64,000 nt of DNA from Streptomyces sp. SID13031 (GTDB taxonomy: Bacteria > Actinomycetota > Actinomycetes > Propionibacteriales > Kribbellaceae): positions 159,993 to 223,992 of the forward strand of contig NZ_JAAGLV010000015.1 of the NCBI RefSeq assembly GCF_010548305.1, in the 5' to 3' direction. Numbering within the stretch: the stretch's first letter is position 1; every line of letters starts with the position of its first letter. The notes below the pieces were generated by a model. The model was not told where the DNA came from. It saw nothing but the letters and a program-made list of their open reading frames with translations, and searched no databases. Both the position numbers and the translations under genes were made by a program. Positions 16,512 to 25,061 of the stretch are shown piece by piece.

Positions 16512-16566
16512 TTGCGACAGCGCGCTCCAGTGGGCGCGTCTCAGCTACCTGGTGGGAGAAAACAAG

Positions 16567-17814
16567 ATGAGTGCGCATTCGCGCATCGTGGTGATCGGCC
16601 TCGGTTATATCGGCCTTCCGACCGCCGTCGTGCTGGCCCGTGCGGGCTGCCGGGTCACCGGCGTCGACCTCGACCAGCGCAAGGTCGAGGCCGTCAACAA
16701 CGGTGCGCTGCCGTTCGTCGAGCCCGATCTCGACCACGTGCTGCGCGAGGTCGTGGCAGCGGGCGCTCTCGATGCCACCACCGAGACCCCGGCCGGTGAC
16801 ACGTACATCGTCGCCGTCCCCACGCCGTTCCTGGAAGACAAGACGGCCGACCTCAGCTACGTACTGTCCGCCGCCCGCGCCATTGCGCCGAAGCTGACCG
16901 GCGGCGAGCTCGTCCTGCTCGAGTCCACCTCCCCGCCCGGCACCACGCAGCGGATGGCCGAGGAGATCCTGGCCACCAACCCCGCGCTGAGCCTCGACGG
17001 CAGCGACGGCAAGCCGGTCATCCACGTGGCGCACTGCCCGGAGCGGGTGCTGCCCGGCCGGATCATGACCGAGCTGGTCGAGAACGACCGCATCATCGGT
17101 GGCCTCACCGAAGAGGCCGCGCGCCGGGCCAAGGTGCTCTACGAGCGCTTCTGCCGCGGCGAGCTGCTGCTCACCGACGCTGTCACCGCCGAGATGGCCA
17201 AGCTCACCGAGAACGCCTTCCGCGACGTCAACATCGCCTTCGCCAACGAGCTGTCGCTGATCTGCGACAAGCTGGGTGTCGACGTGTGGCGGCTCATCGA
17301 GCTGTCCAACCACCACCCGCGCGTGAACGTCCTGCAGCCCGGCCCGGGCGTGGGTGGGCACTGCATCGCCGTCGACCCGTGGTTCATCGTGTCCGCGGCG
17401 CCCGAGCAGGCCACCCTGATCCGCACCGCGCGGCAGGTCAACGACGGCAAGTCCGACTACGTCGTCAACCAGGCGATCGAGGCGGTCAGCGCCGCGAAGA
17501 CGCCAGTGGTCGCCGCGCTGGGGCTGGCGTTCAAGGCCAACATCGACGACCTGCGCGAGTCGCCGGCCCGCCAGATCGTCCGCGACCTGGCCGGCAAGCT
17601 GCCGGACTGCCGGGTGCTCGCCGTCGAGCCGCACGTCGAGAAGCTGCCGGCCGACCTCGCCGGGTTGTCGAACGTCGAGCTGACCGACGTGGTCAGTGCG
17701 ATCGCCGCCGCCGACGTCATCCTGCTGCTGGTCGACCACGACGAGTTCCGCGGTGTCGACCGGTCTGCCCTCGAGGGCAAGCGCGTCATCGACACCAAGG
17801 GTCTGTGGCGCTGA
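16567..17814 (+). CDS. wecC: UDP-N-acetyl-D-mannosamine dehydrogenase
   Basis: Twofold NAD-dependent oxidation of UDP-ManNAc to UDP-ManNAcA. At 415 aa it fits the UDP-sugar dehydrogenase family. The N-terminal Rossmann motif is VVIGLGYIGLPTAVVLARAG. LLESTSPPGTTQRMAEEIL and HCPERVLPGRIMTELVENDR are WecC-type. The catalytic cysteine sits in GPGVGGHCIAVDPWF, and the C-terminal UDP-binding domain has LGLAFKANIDDLRESPA. ATG 16567 has GGGAGAA upstream. The matching epimerase (wecB) lies at 20717-21859. The stop overlaps the next start (ATGA). A UDP-GlcNAc dehydrogenase activity is possible. Confidence 0.87.
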   Translation: MSAHSRIVVIGLGYIGLPTAVVLARAGCRVTGVDLDQRKVEAVNNGALPFVEPDLDHVLREVVAAGALDATTETPAGDTYIVAVPTPFLEDKTADLSYVLSAARAIAPKLTGGELVLLESTSPPGTTQRMAEEILATNPALSLDGSDGKPVIHVAHCPERVLPGRIMTELVENDRIIGGLTEEAARRAKVLYERFCRGELLLTDAVTAEMAKLTENAFRDVNIAFANELSLICDKLGVDVWRLIELSNHHPRVNVLQPGPGVGGHCIAVDPWFIVSAAPEQATLIRTARQVNDGKSDYVVNQAIEAVSAAKTPVVAALGLAFKANIDDLRESPARQIVRDLAGKLPDCRVLAVEPHVEKLPADLAGLSNVELTDVVSAIAAADVILLLVDHDEFRGVDRSALEGKRVIDTKGLWR

Positions 17815-18470
17815 TGCCCGCTTCGCTCCCCGTGCGCGCGGTCCGCAAGGCCCGGCGCATCGTCCGCGGCCGCCGTCGGGTACATGAAGTCCTCGACTCA
17901 CCGTCGCGCGCGGTCGAGCGGATCCTGTCCCCGCACTACCCCGAGCACCTGGTGGCCGAGCCGGACGTCGAGCCCGAGGCCGAGACCGAGGAAGCACCGG
18001 CCGTCGACGCCGGCCGGCCCGATGCCCGCCATGAGCTGGCGTCGGCCACTCGGGTCGTCGGCGTGCTGACCGGCGCGACAGCGCGGCGGCTGGGCGACGT
18101 CCTGGCCGTCACCGTCGTGGCGCCGGGATCACGGGCGCTCGGTACGAGGGTCGAGTCCGGCGACGTGCTGGTGGTCGAGCGGGCCGCCCTGCAGTCCGGC
18201 CCCTGGAGCACCGCCGAGACCTCGTCCGGCACGGCCCTGCTGCGTGAGGTCCTGGAGTGGACCACGGAGGCCCGCGACTGCGGTGCGCCGGTCATCATGC
18301 TCGACTCCGCTGACGCGCCGAACGTCGGCACCAACCTGCTGCGCGGCGCCTCCGACGTGGTGCTCCCGCGCGCCCAGCAGGCCGACCCCGTCCTGGGCCC
18401 GGTGCCCATGTCTCCGGTCGTAAGCCTGCTCGACACCGTTGCCCGTGCCGCCGTCGAGGGAGATCGATGA
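17814..18470 (+). CDS. hypothetical protein of the glycan locus
   Basis: A 218-aa protein of unknown function. Residues 1-40 are strongly basic, 45-70 acidic. From about residue 80 there is an alpha/beta region with GDVLVVERAALQSGPW and CGAPVIMLDSADAPNVGT. This resembles the N-terminal half of CgeB-type or other GT-B glycosyltransferases, where a phrase like LLVES..W is followed by a P-x-x-x-W/D segment; that similarity is a guess by eye. It has 4-base overlaps at both ends with wecC and the tandem glycosyltransferase gene, so it is translationally coupled to both and may be a partner subunit. Confidence 0.55.
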   Translation: MPASLPVRAVRKARRIVRGRRRVHEVLDSPSRAVERILSPHYPEHLVAEPDVEPEAETEEAPAVDAGRPDARHELASATRVVGVLTGATARRLGDVLAVTVVAPGSRALGTRVESGDVLVVERAALQSGPWSTAETSSGTALLREVLEWTTEARDCGAPVIMLDSADAPNVGTNLLRGASDVVLPRAQQADPVLGPVPMSPVVSLLDTVARAAVEGDR

Positions 18471-20647
18471 CCACCCATTCCGCCCCCGTAGAGCGCCGCG
18501 TCCTGCTCTACGGTGATGGGAACATCAACCTCATCGACGGTTCGACCATCTGGCTGGTGTCCATGGCCCAGGTGCTTGCGCGGACGAACTCCCACGTCAC
18601 GCTGCTGCTGAAGGCCCGGATCATCTCGCGGAAGATGCTGGAGCCGCTGAACGGCCTCGACAACGTCACCGTCGTCGACCCGTTCGAGGGCCTCGGCGAT
18701 CTCGTCCCGCCGTCGCGGCTGCTGTCGGTGGAGGAGGTCGCGGAGCGCGTCGTCGAGCTCGACCGCGCCCACCGGTTCGACAAGATCATCGCGCGCGGCT
18801 TCGGCATCTGCCATGAGCTGGCCCGCACGCGCGAGTTCGACGGCCGGTTCTGGCCCTATGTCATCGACCTCCCCGAGCCGGGTGCGGATCCCACCCCGGA
18901 GCGGCTGCGCGACCTCGAGGAGATCTCGCTGGCGTCCGAGCGGATGCTGGTGCAGACCGGAGACTCCCGCTCCTACATGGAGTACAGGGTGCCCGCGTCG
19001 GTCGGGAAGTGCGTCGTCATCAACCCGATGATCCCCGACGACCTCGGCCCGCTGCGCCGCCGGTCGACACCGCAGACCGGCCGGCTGCAGGGCGTCTACG
19101 CCGGCAAGCTCGCCGAGGGCTGGAAGACACTCGAACTGTGCGACGTGCCCCGGCTGCTGGCCGAGCGAGGCGTCCAGATGTCACTGTCGATCATCGGTGA
19201 CAAGATCATGCACTCGAACCGTACGCCCAGCTGGCGCAGCCGGATGAAGACCGCCGTCACGTCCAGCCCGGGCGTGGAGTGGGCCGGCGGGCTGTCCCGC
19301 GACGACGCCACGGCGTACTCCAAGACAGCCGACATCGGGTTCAGCTGGCGGGGTCAGGAGCTCGACTCCACCCATGAGCTGTCCACCAAGGTGCTCGAGT
19401 ACTGCGCCATGGGCGTGGCGCCGGTGGTCAACCGCATCGCCGCGCACGTCGAGCTGCTGGGTGAGGACTACCCGCTGTTCGTCGACGCCTCCCTCGAGTC
19501 GGTGCTCGACGCCATCGAACGGGTGGCCCGCGACCCCGACCTGCTCGAGGATGCGCGGAAGAAGGCAATGGACGCCATCGACCGGTACCGGATGGCCAAC
19601 ACCGTCGAGCGCATCCACGCCGAGCTCCGGGCGACCGAGGTGCGGCCGAGCGTCAAGCTCGCGGGCGGGCGGCCGCTGCTGCTCGTCGGCAGTGACCTGA
19701 CGACGTCGCGCGGCACGCACACCGTGCTGCGGCAGTGCGCCGGCGACGTCCGCGTTGCCCAGTGGGACCCGACGCTGACCGGCCAGGAGGAGCCCCGGCT
19801 CGGAGAGCTGTCCGCCGCCGGCACCGTCGTCGTCGAGGACGCGAACCCGTACCTGGTCTGGGCCACCCGCCGCAAGGTCGCCGGCCAGCGGCTGATCGCG
19901 CACGTCCGCGACCTGCGCACCGACGAGCCCGTCCTGCGCGAGGCGAAGCTCGACGAGGTCGACGCCTTCGTGTTCCAGGCCGAGTCCGACCTCGCGGCGT
20001 TCGCTGCCGCGTTCGACGTCCCGGCCGAGCGACTGCACCACGCGCCGCTGCCGGTCGACACCGCCTACGTCGACCGCCCAGGGCTGCCCGGCCGGCAGTA
20101 CCGGGTCGGCGTCCTCGACCTGAGCCCGTCCGCTGCCCGGCCTGACGTCGCCATCACGGCGCTGCGCGGCCTGCTTGCCGCCGACGAGCAGTTCAGCCTG
20201 CACATCCGCGACCAGTTGCCGTGGGAGGCCGACGAGCAGATCGACCCGATCGAACGCGTCTACTACCAGACCCTGGCCGCCGATCTCGCGGCCACGCCTG
20301 AGGTCGCCGCGCGGGTCGCGTTCGAGCGCCCCGATGCCGACCTCCCCGCCTGGTACCGCAAGATCGGGTGGTTGCTGGTCCCGCGCCGCCACGGCCGCCT
20401 CGACCAGCGTGTAGTCGAGGCCCAGGCCGCCGGCGTCGTGGTGCTGACCCCGGCCGAGGAGATCGCTGCCGAGCTGTACGGACCGGACACGCAGTACGGC
20501 TCGATCGACGCGCTGGTCCGGACGATCGTCGCCGCGGCCGGCGATTCCGCGGAGTTCGCCAAGCTCAGCGCCGGGTCGCGGCTCCAGGGCGGCAGCCATG
20601 ACCTCGCCGTCGTCCGCCCGACGTGGGAGGCCGTGCTGGCCGGCTGA
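18467..20647 (+). CDS. tandem two-domain GT4 glycosyltransferase
   Basis: A 726-aa protein built of two GT-B-like halves. Half one, residues about 10-395, has LLYGDGNINLIDGSTIWLVS at the N-terminus, GVYAGKLAEGWKTLELCDVP and the donor-site region TKVLEYCAMGVAPVVNRI. Half two, about 410-726, starts PLLLVGSDLTTSRGTHTVL and has a weaker donor region (RRHGRLDQRVVEAQAAGVVVL). Such double proteins may add two residues of a repeat unit, or one half may be structural. It is soluble, with no membrane helix. It is third in the wecC operon and convergent with wecB. Confidence 0.72.
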   Translation: MTTHSAPVERRVLLYGDGNINLIDGSTIWLVSMAQVLARTNSHVTLLLKARIISRKMLEPLNGLDNVTVVDPFEGLGDLVPPSRLLSVEEVAERVVELDRAHRFDKIIARGFGICHELARTREFDGRFWPYVIDLPEPGADPTPERLRDLEEISLASERMLVQTGDSRSYMEYRVPASVGKCVVINPMIPDDLGPLRRRSTPQTGRLQGVYAGKLAEGWKTLELCDVPRLLAERGVQMSLSIIGDKIMHSNRTPSWRSRMKTAVTSSPGVEWAGGLSRDDATAYSKTADIGFSWRGQELDSTHELSTKVLEYCAMGVAPVVNRIAAHVELLGEDYPLFVDASLESVLDAIERVARDPDLLEDARKKAMDAIDRYRMANTVERIHAELRATEVRPSVKLAGGRPLLLVGSDLTTSRGTHTVLRQCAGDVRVAQWDPTLTGQEEPRLGELSAAGTVVVEDANPYLVWATRRKVAGQRLIAHVRDLRTDEPVLREAKLDEVDAFVFQAESDLAAFAAAFDVPAERLHHAPLPVDTAYVDRPGLPGRQYRVGVLDLSPSAARPDVAITALRGLLAADEQFSLHIRDQLPWEADEQIDPIERVYYQTLAADLAATPEVAARVAFERPDADLPAWYRKIGWLLVPRRHGRLDQRVVEAQAAGVVVLTPAEEIAAELYGPDTQYGSIDALVRTIVAAAGDSAEFAKLSAGSRLQGGSHDLAVVRPTWEAVLAG

Positions 20648-20652
20648 CGGTC

Positions 20653-20668
20653 CCGGGAGTGATCCCGG
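20653..20668. terminator. small hairpin between convergent genes
   Basis: CCGGGA-GTGA-TCCCGG is a perfect 6-base stem with a GNRA-type tetraloop, 6 bases after the glycosyltransferase stop. A 17-base-period direct repeat of GTGCCTCAGCCGG (20695-20707 and 20712-20724) follows and overlaps the wecB stop. There is no U-run, so termination is only probable. Confidence 0.4.
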
Positions 20669-20716
20669 CGCCTCCCCTCCGTTCAGCCGACGCTGTGCCT
20701 CAGCCGGCACCGTGCC

Positions 20717-21859
20717 TCAGCCGGTGAAGTCGGGGAGCCGGTTTCCGAGATTGAACAGCGCGCGGATAGCGGCGACGGAACGCTCGGTGGCGTGCCCGTC
20801 GCCGTAGGGGTTGACCGCCTGCGCCATGGCCTTGTAGGCCGCCGGGTCGAGGTACAGGCGCTCGACCTCCTTGACGACGCGGTCCTCGTCGGTGCCGATG
20901 AGACGGACGGTGCCGGCGTCGACAGCCTCGGGGCGCTCTGTGTTGTCACGCATGACCAGGACCGGCTTGCCCAGGCTGGGCGCCTCTTCCTGGATGCCGC
21001 CGGAGTCGGTGAGCACGATGTGGGCCGCCGCGAGGATGGTGGTGAACTCGGCGTAGGACAGCGGCTCGGTGATCACGACGTTCGGACGCCCGGCGATGCC
21101 CGGCGCCAGAGCCTCGCGGACCACCGGGTTGCGGTGCAGCGGCAGGACGATCGTGAGCTCCGGGTGCGCCGTGGCGATGCGGGCCAGGGCACGGCCGACG
21201 CCCTCCATCGCGGAGCCCCAGCTCTCTCGGCGGTGGCTGGTGACGAGCAGGATCGGCTTGCCCGACTCGACCAGCGCGGCCAGTTGTGGGTCGACCAGCG
21301 GTGCGGGCTGAGCAGCCCTCGCGAGCAGCGCGTCGATGACGGTGTTGCCGGTGACGACGATGGTGCTGGGGTCGATGCCCTCGCGCAGCAGGTTGGCCCG
21401 GCTGCCTGCCGTCGGCGCCAGGTGCAGGGCGGTGATCTGCGAGGTCAGCCGGCGGTTCGCCTCCTCGGGGAACGGTGAGCTGAGGTCGCCGCTGCGCAGC
21501 CCGGCCTCGACGTGGACGACCGGGATGCCGCGGTAGAACGCCGCCAGGGCGGCCGCCGTGGAGGTCGTGGTGTCGCCCTGAACGATCACGGCGTCGGGCG
21601 CCTCGTCGGCGAGGATCGGGTCGAAGCCGTCCATGATGCGCGCGGTGATGCCCGCCAGGGTCTGCCCCGGCTTCAGGATGTCGAGGTCGTGCCGCGGGAC
21701 GATCCCGAACAGCTCGTTGACCTGGTCGAGCATCTCGCGGTGCTGACCGGTGACCACGGGCACCGACTCGAGGTCGGTATCGGCCGCGAGTGCCGCCAGG
21801 ACCGGTGCGACCTTGATCGCCTCGGGACGGGTCCCGTAGACCGTCATGATCTTCAACAC
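20717..21859 (-). CDS. wecB: UDP-N-acetylglucosamine 2-epimerase (non-hydrolysing)
   Basis: Interconverts UDP-GlcNAc and UDP-ManNAc. At 380 aa it has normal length, with the GT-B-like fold signature. Family motifs: MTVYGTRPEAIKVAPVL at the N-terminus, VQGDTTTSTAAALAAFY, HVEAGLRSGDLSSPFPEEAN, and the UDP-binding TDSGGIQEEAPSLGKPVLVM followed by RDNTERPEAV. The start is GTG 21859 with GAGG upstream. It provides the substrate for WecC (16567-17814), although it is transcribed in the opposite direction. It is distinct from the second epimerase at 31934. Confidence 0.93.
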   Translation of the reverse strand: MLKIMTVYGTRPEAIKVAPVLAALAADTDLESVPVVTGQHREMLDQVNELFGIVPRHDLDILKPGQTLAGITARIMDGFDPILADEAPDAVIVQGDTTTSTAAALAAFYRGIPVVHVEAGLRSGDLSSPFPEEANRRLTSQITALHLAPTAGSRANLLREGIDPSTIVVTGNTVIDALLARAAQPAPLVDPQLAALVESGKPILLVTSHRRESWGSAMEGVGRALARIATAHPELTIVLPLHRNPVVREALAPGIAGRPNVVITEPLSYAEFTTILAAAHIVLTDSGGIQEEAPSLGKPVLVMRDNTERPEAVDAGTVRLIGTDEDRVVKEVERLYLDPAAYKAMAQAVNPYGDGHATERSVAAIRALFNLGNRLPDFTG

Positions 21860-21998
21860 AGGGGGTACCTCTTCGTTAGGGTCGACTGTAAGGAGACGCC
21901 CAAAGGTAACCGCCGACGTCCCGCGAGTGCCACGTGGCTCTACGGGGTTCCGGCGCTACGCTGTGCTCTTCCCGCCCGCTGGGCGGCTGATTTCGTGG

Positions 21999-23075
21999 AT
22001 GGTGTGTATGGCAGCGGTGCCTGTTCGTAAGGTGGCGCTGGTGGGCGGTGTCTCGGCGGCCGCGGTGACGCTGGTCACTCTGGGTATCGTGCTGACCGGC
22101 AAGATCGCCGTGGCGCAGGGCCTACTTCTCGTCATCGCCTTTGGGCTGGCCGTCGCCGTCCTCGTCCTCGGTGCCATGGTGCTCCAGCTGAAGCGCAGCA
22201 TGTCTGCGGTGGCCGCGCGGCACACCCGCGAACTGTCGGCGGTGCAACAGACACTGGGCATCGGGATCACGGCGAACTCCAAGACCATCCACGCCCATGG
22301 CGCGGCGCTGGAAGCCGTGATCCAGGCCGCGGCCGAGAAGGCCACCAGTCGGCTCGAGTCGTCGATCGCCGCTACCGGGAAGCGGCTCGACGAGGTCGGC
22401 GCGGAGGTCGCGGCCGGCCGGTCCGACACCGCACAGACGTACAAGCAGATCGAGGCACTGCTCGACCTGCGCGCCGTGCTCCAACCCCGCGCGCTGATGC
22501 CGCCGCTGCGCGATTGGGCCGCCTCGCCCGACGTACTGCGCTGGCTGGCCGAGTCCGTCCTGTCCCGCCGTCCGAAGTTGGTCGTCGAGTGCGGTAGCGG
22601 GGCGTCCAGCCTGGTCCTTGGTTACGCGGTGCAGAAGGCCGGCTACGGCCGTGTGGTCGCGCTCGAGCACGACGCCGACTACGCCAAGATCACCGCCCAA
22701 CGGGTGTCCGACCACGGGTTGCAGGACGTCGTCGAAGTACGGCACGCGCCGCTGACACCCTGGACGGGCCCGGACGAGCGCGAGCGGAACTGGTACGACC
22801 TGAGTGCTGTGAAGGACCTCGACGGCATCGGCCTGGTATTCGTCGACGGGCCGCCTGCCAGGACAGGTCCGATGGCCCGCTATCCCGCGCTGCCGGTGCT
22901 GCTCTCGCACTGCGCCGACGAGGTGGCGTTCGTCCTCGACGACACCATCCGGGCCGACGAGGTCGAAGTCAGCGATCGCTGGATGCAGGAGCACCCCGAG
23001 TTCGTCCGCCAGCAGTTGCGCGCGGACAAGGGCATGCACGTCCTGACCCGGCGCCCGGACGGCATCCCCGGCTAA
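21999..23075 (+). CDS. membrane-anchored class I SAM methyltransferase
   Basis: About 358 aa. Two N-terminal membrane helices (VALVGGVSAAAVTLVTLGIV and a second beginning GLLLVIAFGLAVAVLVLG) are followed by a coiled-coil-like stretch (residues about 65-150, HTRELSAVQQTLGIG and onward). A C-terminal Rossmann methyltransferase domain has motif I VVECGSGASSLVLGYA, then VALEHDADYAKITAQRV and GLVFVDGPPARTG. The fold resembles Methyltransf_24-type O-methyltransferases. It may methylate the glycan at the membrane face. The start is uncertain: ATG 21999 and ATG 22008 lie close together and neither has a clear ribosome site. Confidence 0.72.
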   Translation: MVCMAAVPVRKVALVGGVSAAAVTLVTLGIVLTGKIAVAQGLLLVIAFGLAVAVLVLGAMVLQLKRSMSAVAARHTRELSAVQQTLGIGITANSKTIHAHGAALEAVIQAAAEKATSRLESSIAATGKRLDEVGAEVAAGRSDTAQTYKQIEALLDLRAVLQPRALMPPLRDWAASPDVLRWLAESVLSRRPKLVVECGSGASSLVLGYAVQKAGYGRVVALEHDADYAKITAQRVSDHGLQDVVEVRHAPLTPWTGPDERERNWYDLSAVKDLDGIGLVFVDGPPARTGPMARYPALPVLLSHCADEVAFVLDDTIRADEVEVSDRWMQEHPEFVRQQLRADKGMHVLTRRPDGIPG

Positions 23076-23390
23076 TAGGCCCGTTCCCGGCTGAACAGGC
23101 CCGTCCTCACCTTTAGTTTTGTGCCCTGGCAGGCGTTTGGCCGTCGATGGCTGTCAAATGTATATTCCAGACAGCGATCGGCGAGAGACGACCCTTCAGT
23201 CGGTTGTCCAGGCGGGCGCGACGTTTTGGTAGCCGTCCGTACGTCGTTGCTCACTGTGGAGGACCACTGTGTCGTCGGTATTGACGCCGATCCGCTACTC
23301 TGCTCCCCGGGTCTGCGCGGCCCGCCGTCGTAGCGGGGCGGCAGCCGCCGAGCCCCAGCCGGATACCGCGCAAAGAGAGGCGTCGCCTGA
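23076..23390. other. 315-base leader region of the exporter operon
   Basis: No gene is seen. An AT-richer island (23115-23170) contains a promoter-like pair; the rest is GC-rich leader with several short inverted repeats. About 220 bases separate the promoter from the permease ATG, so a long untranslated leader is likely, though another start nearer the gene is possible. Confidence 0.5.
23137..23166 (+). promoter_or_regulatory. candidate promoter of the ABC exporter operon
   Basis: TTGGCC (23137-23142), an 18-base spacer and TATATT (23161-23166). The -10 is unusually AT-rich for this genome and the -35 matches four of six consensus bases. Confidence 0.4.
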
Positions 23391-24257
23391 ATGAACGCGA
23401 CTAGCGTCGACGAGGAGTTCAACCCGTCGGTGCATGTGTACGAACCGCACAAGGTGGGCCTGCCGCCACTTCGCCCGTACTTCAAGGCGTTGTGGGGGCG
23501 ACGGGAATTCGCGGCTGAGATGTCCCGGACCGGCATCCGGGCGGCCAACACCAACACCTTCTTCGGTCAGGTCTGGCTGGTCCTCAACCCGCTGCTGCTG
23601 GCGGGCGTGTACTACCTGCTGGTGAACATCATCGCGGGCGGCGGCTCCAGGAGCGGCGGCGGTGCACGCTTCGCTCATATGTGCGGTGGGCTTTTCGCCT
23701 TCTACTACTTCTCCGGTGCGATGACCGCCGGTGCGGCCAGCGTCGTCGGCGGCGGCAAGCTGCTGATGAACATGTCGTTCCCGCGGATGCTGTTGCCGTT
23801 GGCCGCGCTGCGGACCTCGTTCTTCCGGTTCCTGCCGACCATGGGCGTCTATCTCGTCATCCACCTGGTGGTTCGCCAGCCGCTGCACTGGGCGATGCTG
23901 CTGGCGCCGGTCTTCCTGATCCTGCTGACGCTGTTCGCGGCCGGGATGGGAATGATCTTCGCGGCCCTGCAGGTGTACTTCCGCGACACCACCAGCTTCC
24001 TGCCGTACTTCGTCCGGATCTGGCTGTACATGTCCCCCGTGCTCTGGTTCGCCGAGGACGCTCCGGGCAAGTTCAAGAGCTTCATCCAGTTCAACCCGCT
24101 GTACTCGCTGATCGGCGGCTGGACCGACCTGCTGGTCCGTGGTCACGTCCCGCCCCTGTCGATGTGGCTCAGCGCCGGATTCTGGGCAGTGGCCGCGGCG
24201 TTGATCGGCGCGCTGTTCTTCATGTCGAGGGAGCGTGAGTTCGTTGTCCGTCTCTGA
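23391..24257 (+). CDS. polysaccharide ABC transporter permease (TagG/Wzm-like)
   Basis: A 288-aa ABC-2-type permease with six likely membrane helices after a 60-residue cytoplasmic N-terminus. The region FGQVWLVLNPLLLAGVYYLL, the helix pair GLFAFYYFSGAMTAGAASV and LLMNMSFPRMLLPLA, and the late FNPLYSLIGGW are characteristic of teichoic-acid/O-antigen exporters. With the ATPase encoded next (23-base overlap) it should form the flippase that moves the lipid-linked polymer to the outer face. Confidence 0.9.
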   Translation: MNATSVDEEFNPSVHVYEPHKVGLPPLRPYFKALWGRREFAAEMSRTGIRAANTNTFFGQVWLVLNPLLLAGVYYLLVNIIAGGGSRSGGGARFAHMCGGLFAFYYFSGAMTAGAASVVGGGKLLMNMSFPRMLLPLAALRTSFFRFLPTMGVYLVIHLVVRQPLHWAMLLAPVFLILLTLFAAGMGMIFAALQVYFRDTTSFLPYFVRIWLYMSPVLWFAEDAPGKFKSFIQFNPLYSLIGGWTDLLVRGHVPPLSMWLSAGFWAVAAALIGALFFMSREREFVVRL

Positions 24258-25059
24258 GGCCGAGAAGAAGTCGATGTCAAACAAATCAGCCACACCGGCC
24301 GTCAAGGTCCAGGACGTCTCGATCACCTACCGGACCACGTTCGAGCGGGTGCCGACCTTCAAGAGCGCCCTGGTCCGGTTCGGCCGCGGCGAGCGTGCGG
24401 TCCGCGAGGTCAAGGCCGTCCAGAACGTCTCCTTCGACGTCGATCACGGCACCACGATCGGCATCATCGGCGCGAACGGCGCCGGCAAGTCGACGCTGAT
24501 GCGGGCCCTGGCCGGCATTCTGCCGCCGACCAGCGGGCGGATCGAGGTGCACGGCCGGGTCAGCACGCTGCTGTCGCTGGGCGTCGGCTTCAACGCCATG
24601 CTGTCCGGCAAGGAGAACGTCGTTCTCGGTGGTCTGGCGGCCGGTCTGAGCCGCAAGGCGATCGAGCAGCGGTACGAGGAGATCGCCGAGTTCGCCGAGT
24701 TGGGCGACTTCATGGAGATGCCGATGCGGACGTACTCGTCCGGCATGTTCAGCCGGCTGGCGTTCTCGGTCGCCGTGCACATGGATCCCGACATCCTGCT
24801 GATCGACGAGGCGCTGTCCGCCGGTGACGCGTCCTTCAAGCTGAAGGCGTCGAACAAGATGAAGGAGCTCGTCACCAACAGCCGGACGATGTTCCTGGTC
24901 AGCCACGCGATGAGCAGCGTCATCGACCTGTGTGACGACTGCATCTGGCTGAACAAGGGCAAGCTGATGGAGCGCGGTACCCCCACCGAGGTGATCGCCG
25001 CCTACACGAAGTACCTGCAGGTCAGCGCGAAGAGTGCTGCCACCCTCGAGGACTTCTGA
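24235..25059 (+). CDS. polysaccharide ABC transporter ATPase (TagH/Wzt-like)
   Basis: A 274-aa ATPase with Walker A GANGAGKSTL, Q-loop region VSTLLSLGVGFNAMLSGKEN, signature YSSGMFSRLAFSVA, Walker B DILLIDEALSAGD and H-loop FLVSHAMSSV. The SLGVGFN and SAGD phrases are typical of the polysaccharide exporter subfamily. It lacks the long C-terminal carbohydrate-binding domain of some Wzt proteins, so export probably does not depend on a terminal cap recognised here. The GTG start lies within the end of the permease gene. Confidence 0.92.
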   Translation: MSSLSVSEAEKKSMSNKSATPAVKVQDVSITYRTTFERVPTFKSALVRFGRGERAVREVKAVQNVSFDVDHGTTIGIIGANGAGKSTLMRALAGILPPTSGRIEVHGRVSTLLSLGVGFNAMLSGKENVVLGGLAAGLSRKAIEQRYEEIAEFAELGDFMEMPMRTYSSGMFSRLAFSVAVHMDPDILLIDEALSAGDASFKLKASNKMKELVTNSRTMFLVSHAMSSVIDLCDDCIWLNKGKLMERGTPTEVIAAYTKYLQVSAKSAATLEDF

Positions 25060-25061
25060 CG

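Noticed and set aside
19181..20710. Minus-strand open frame opposite the tandem GT gene
   Set aside because: Composition typical of an antisense shadow; the + strand frame carries GT motifs and is coupled to neighbours.
23281..23301. TTGACG ... TACTCT as exporter promoter
   Set aside because: Spacing between the hexamers is only 9 bases, too short for a sigma-70-type promoter.
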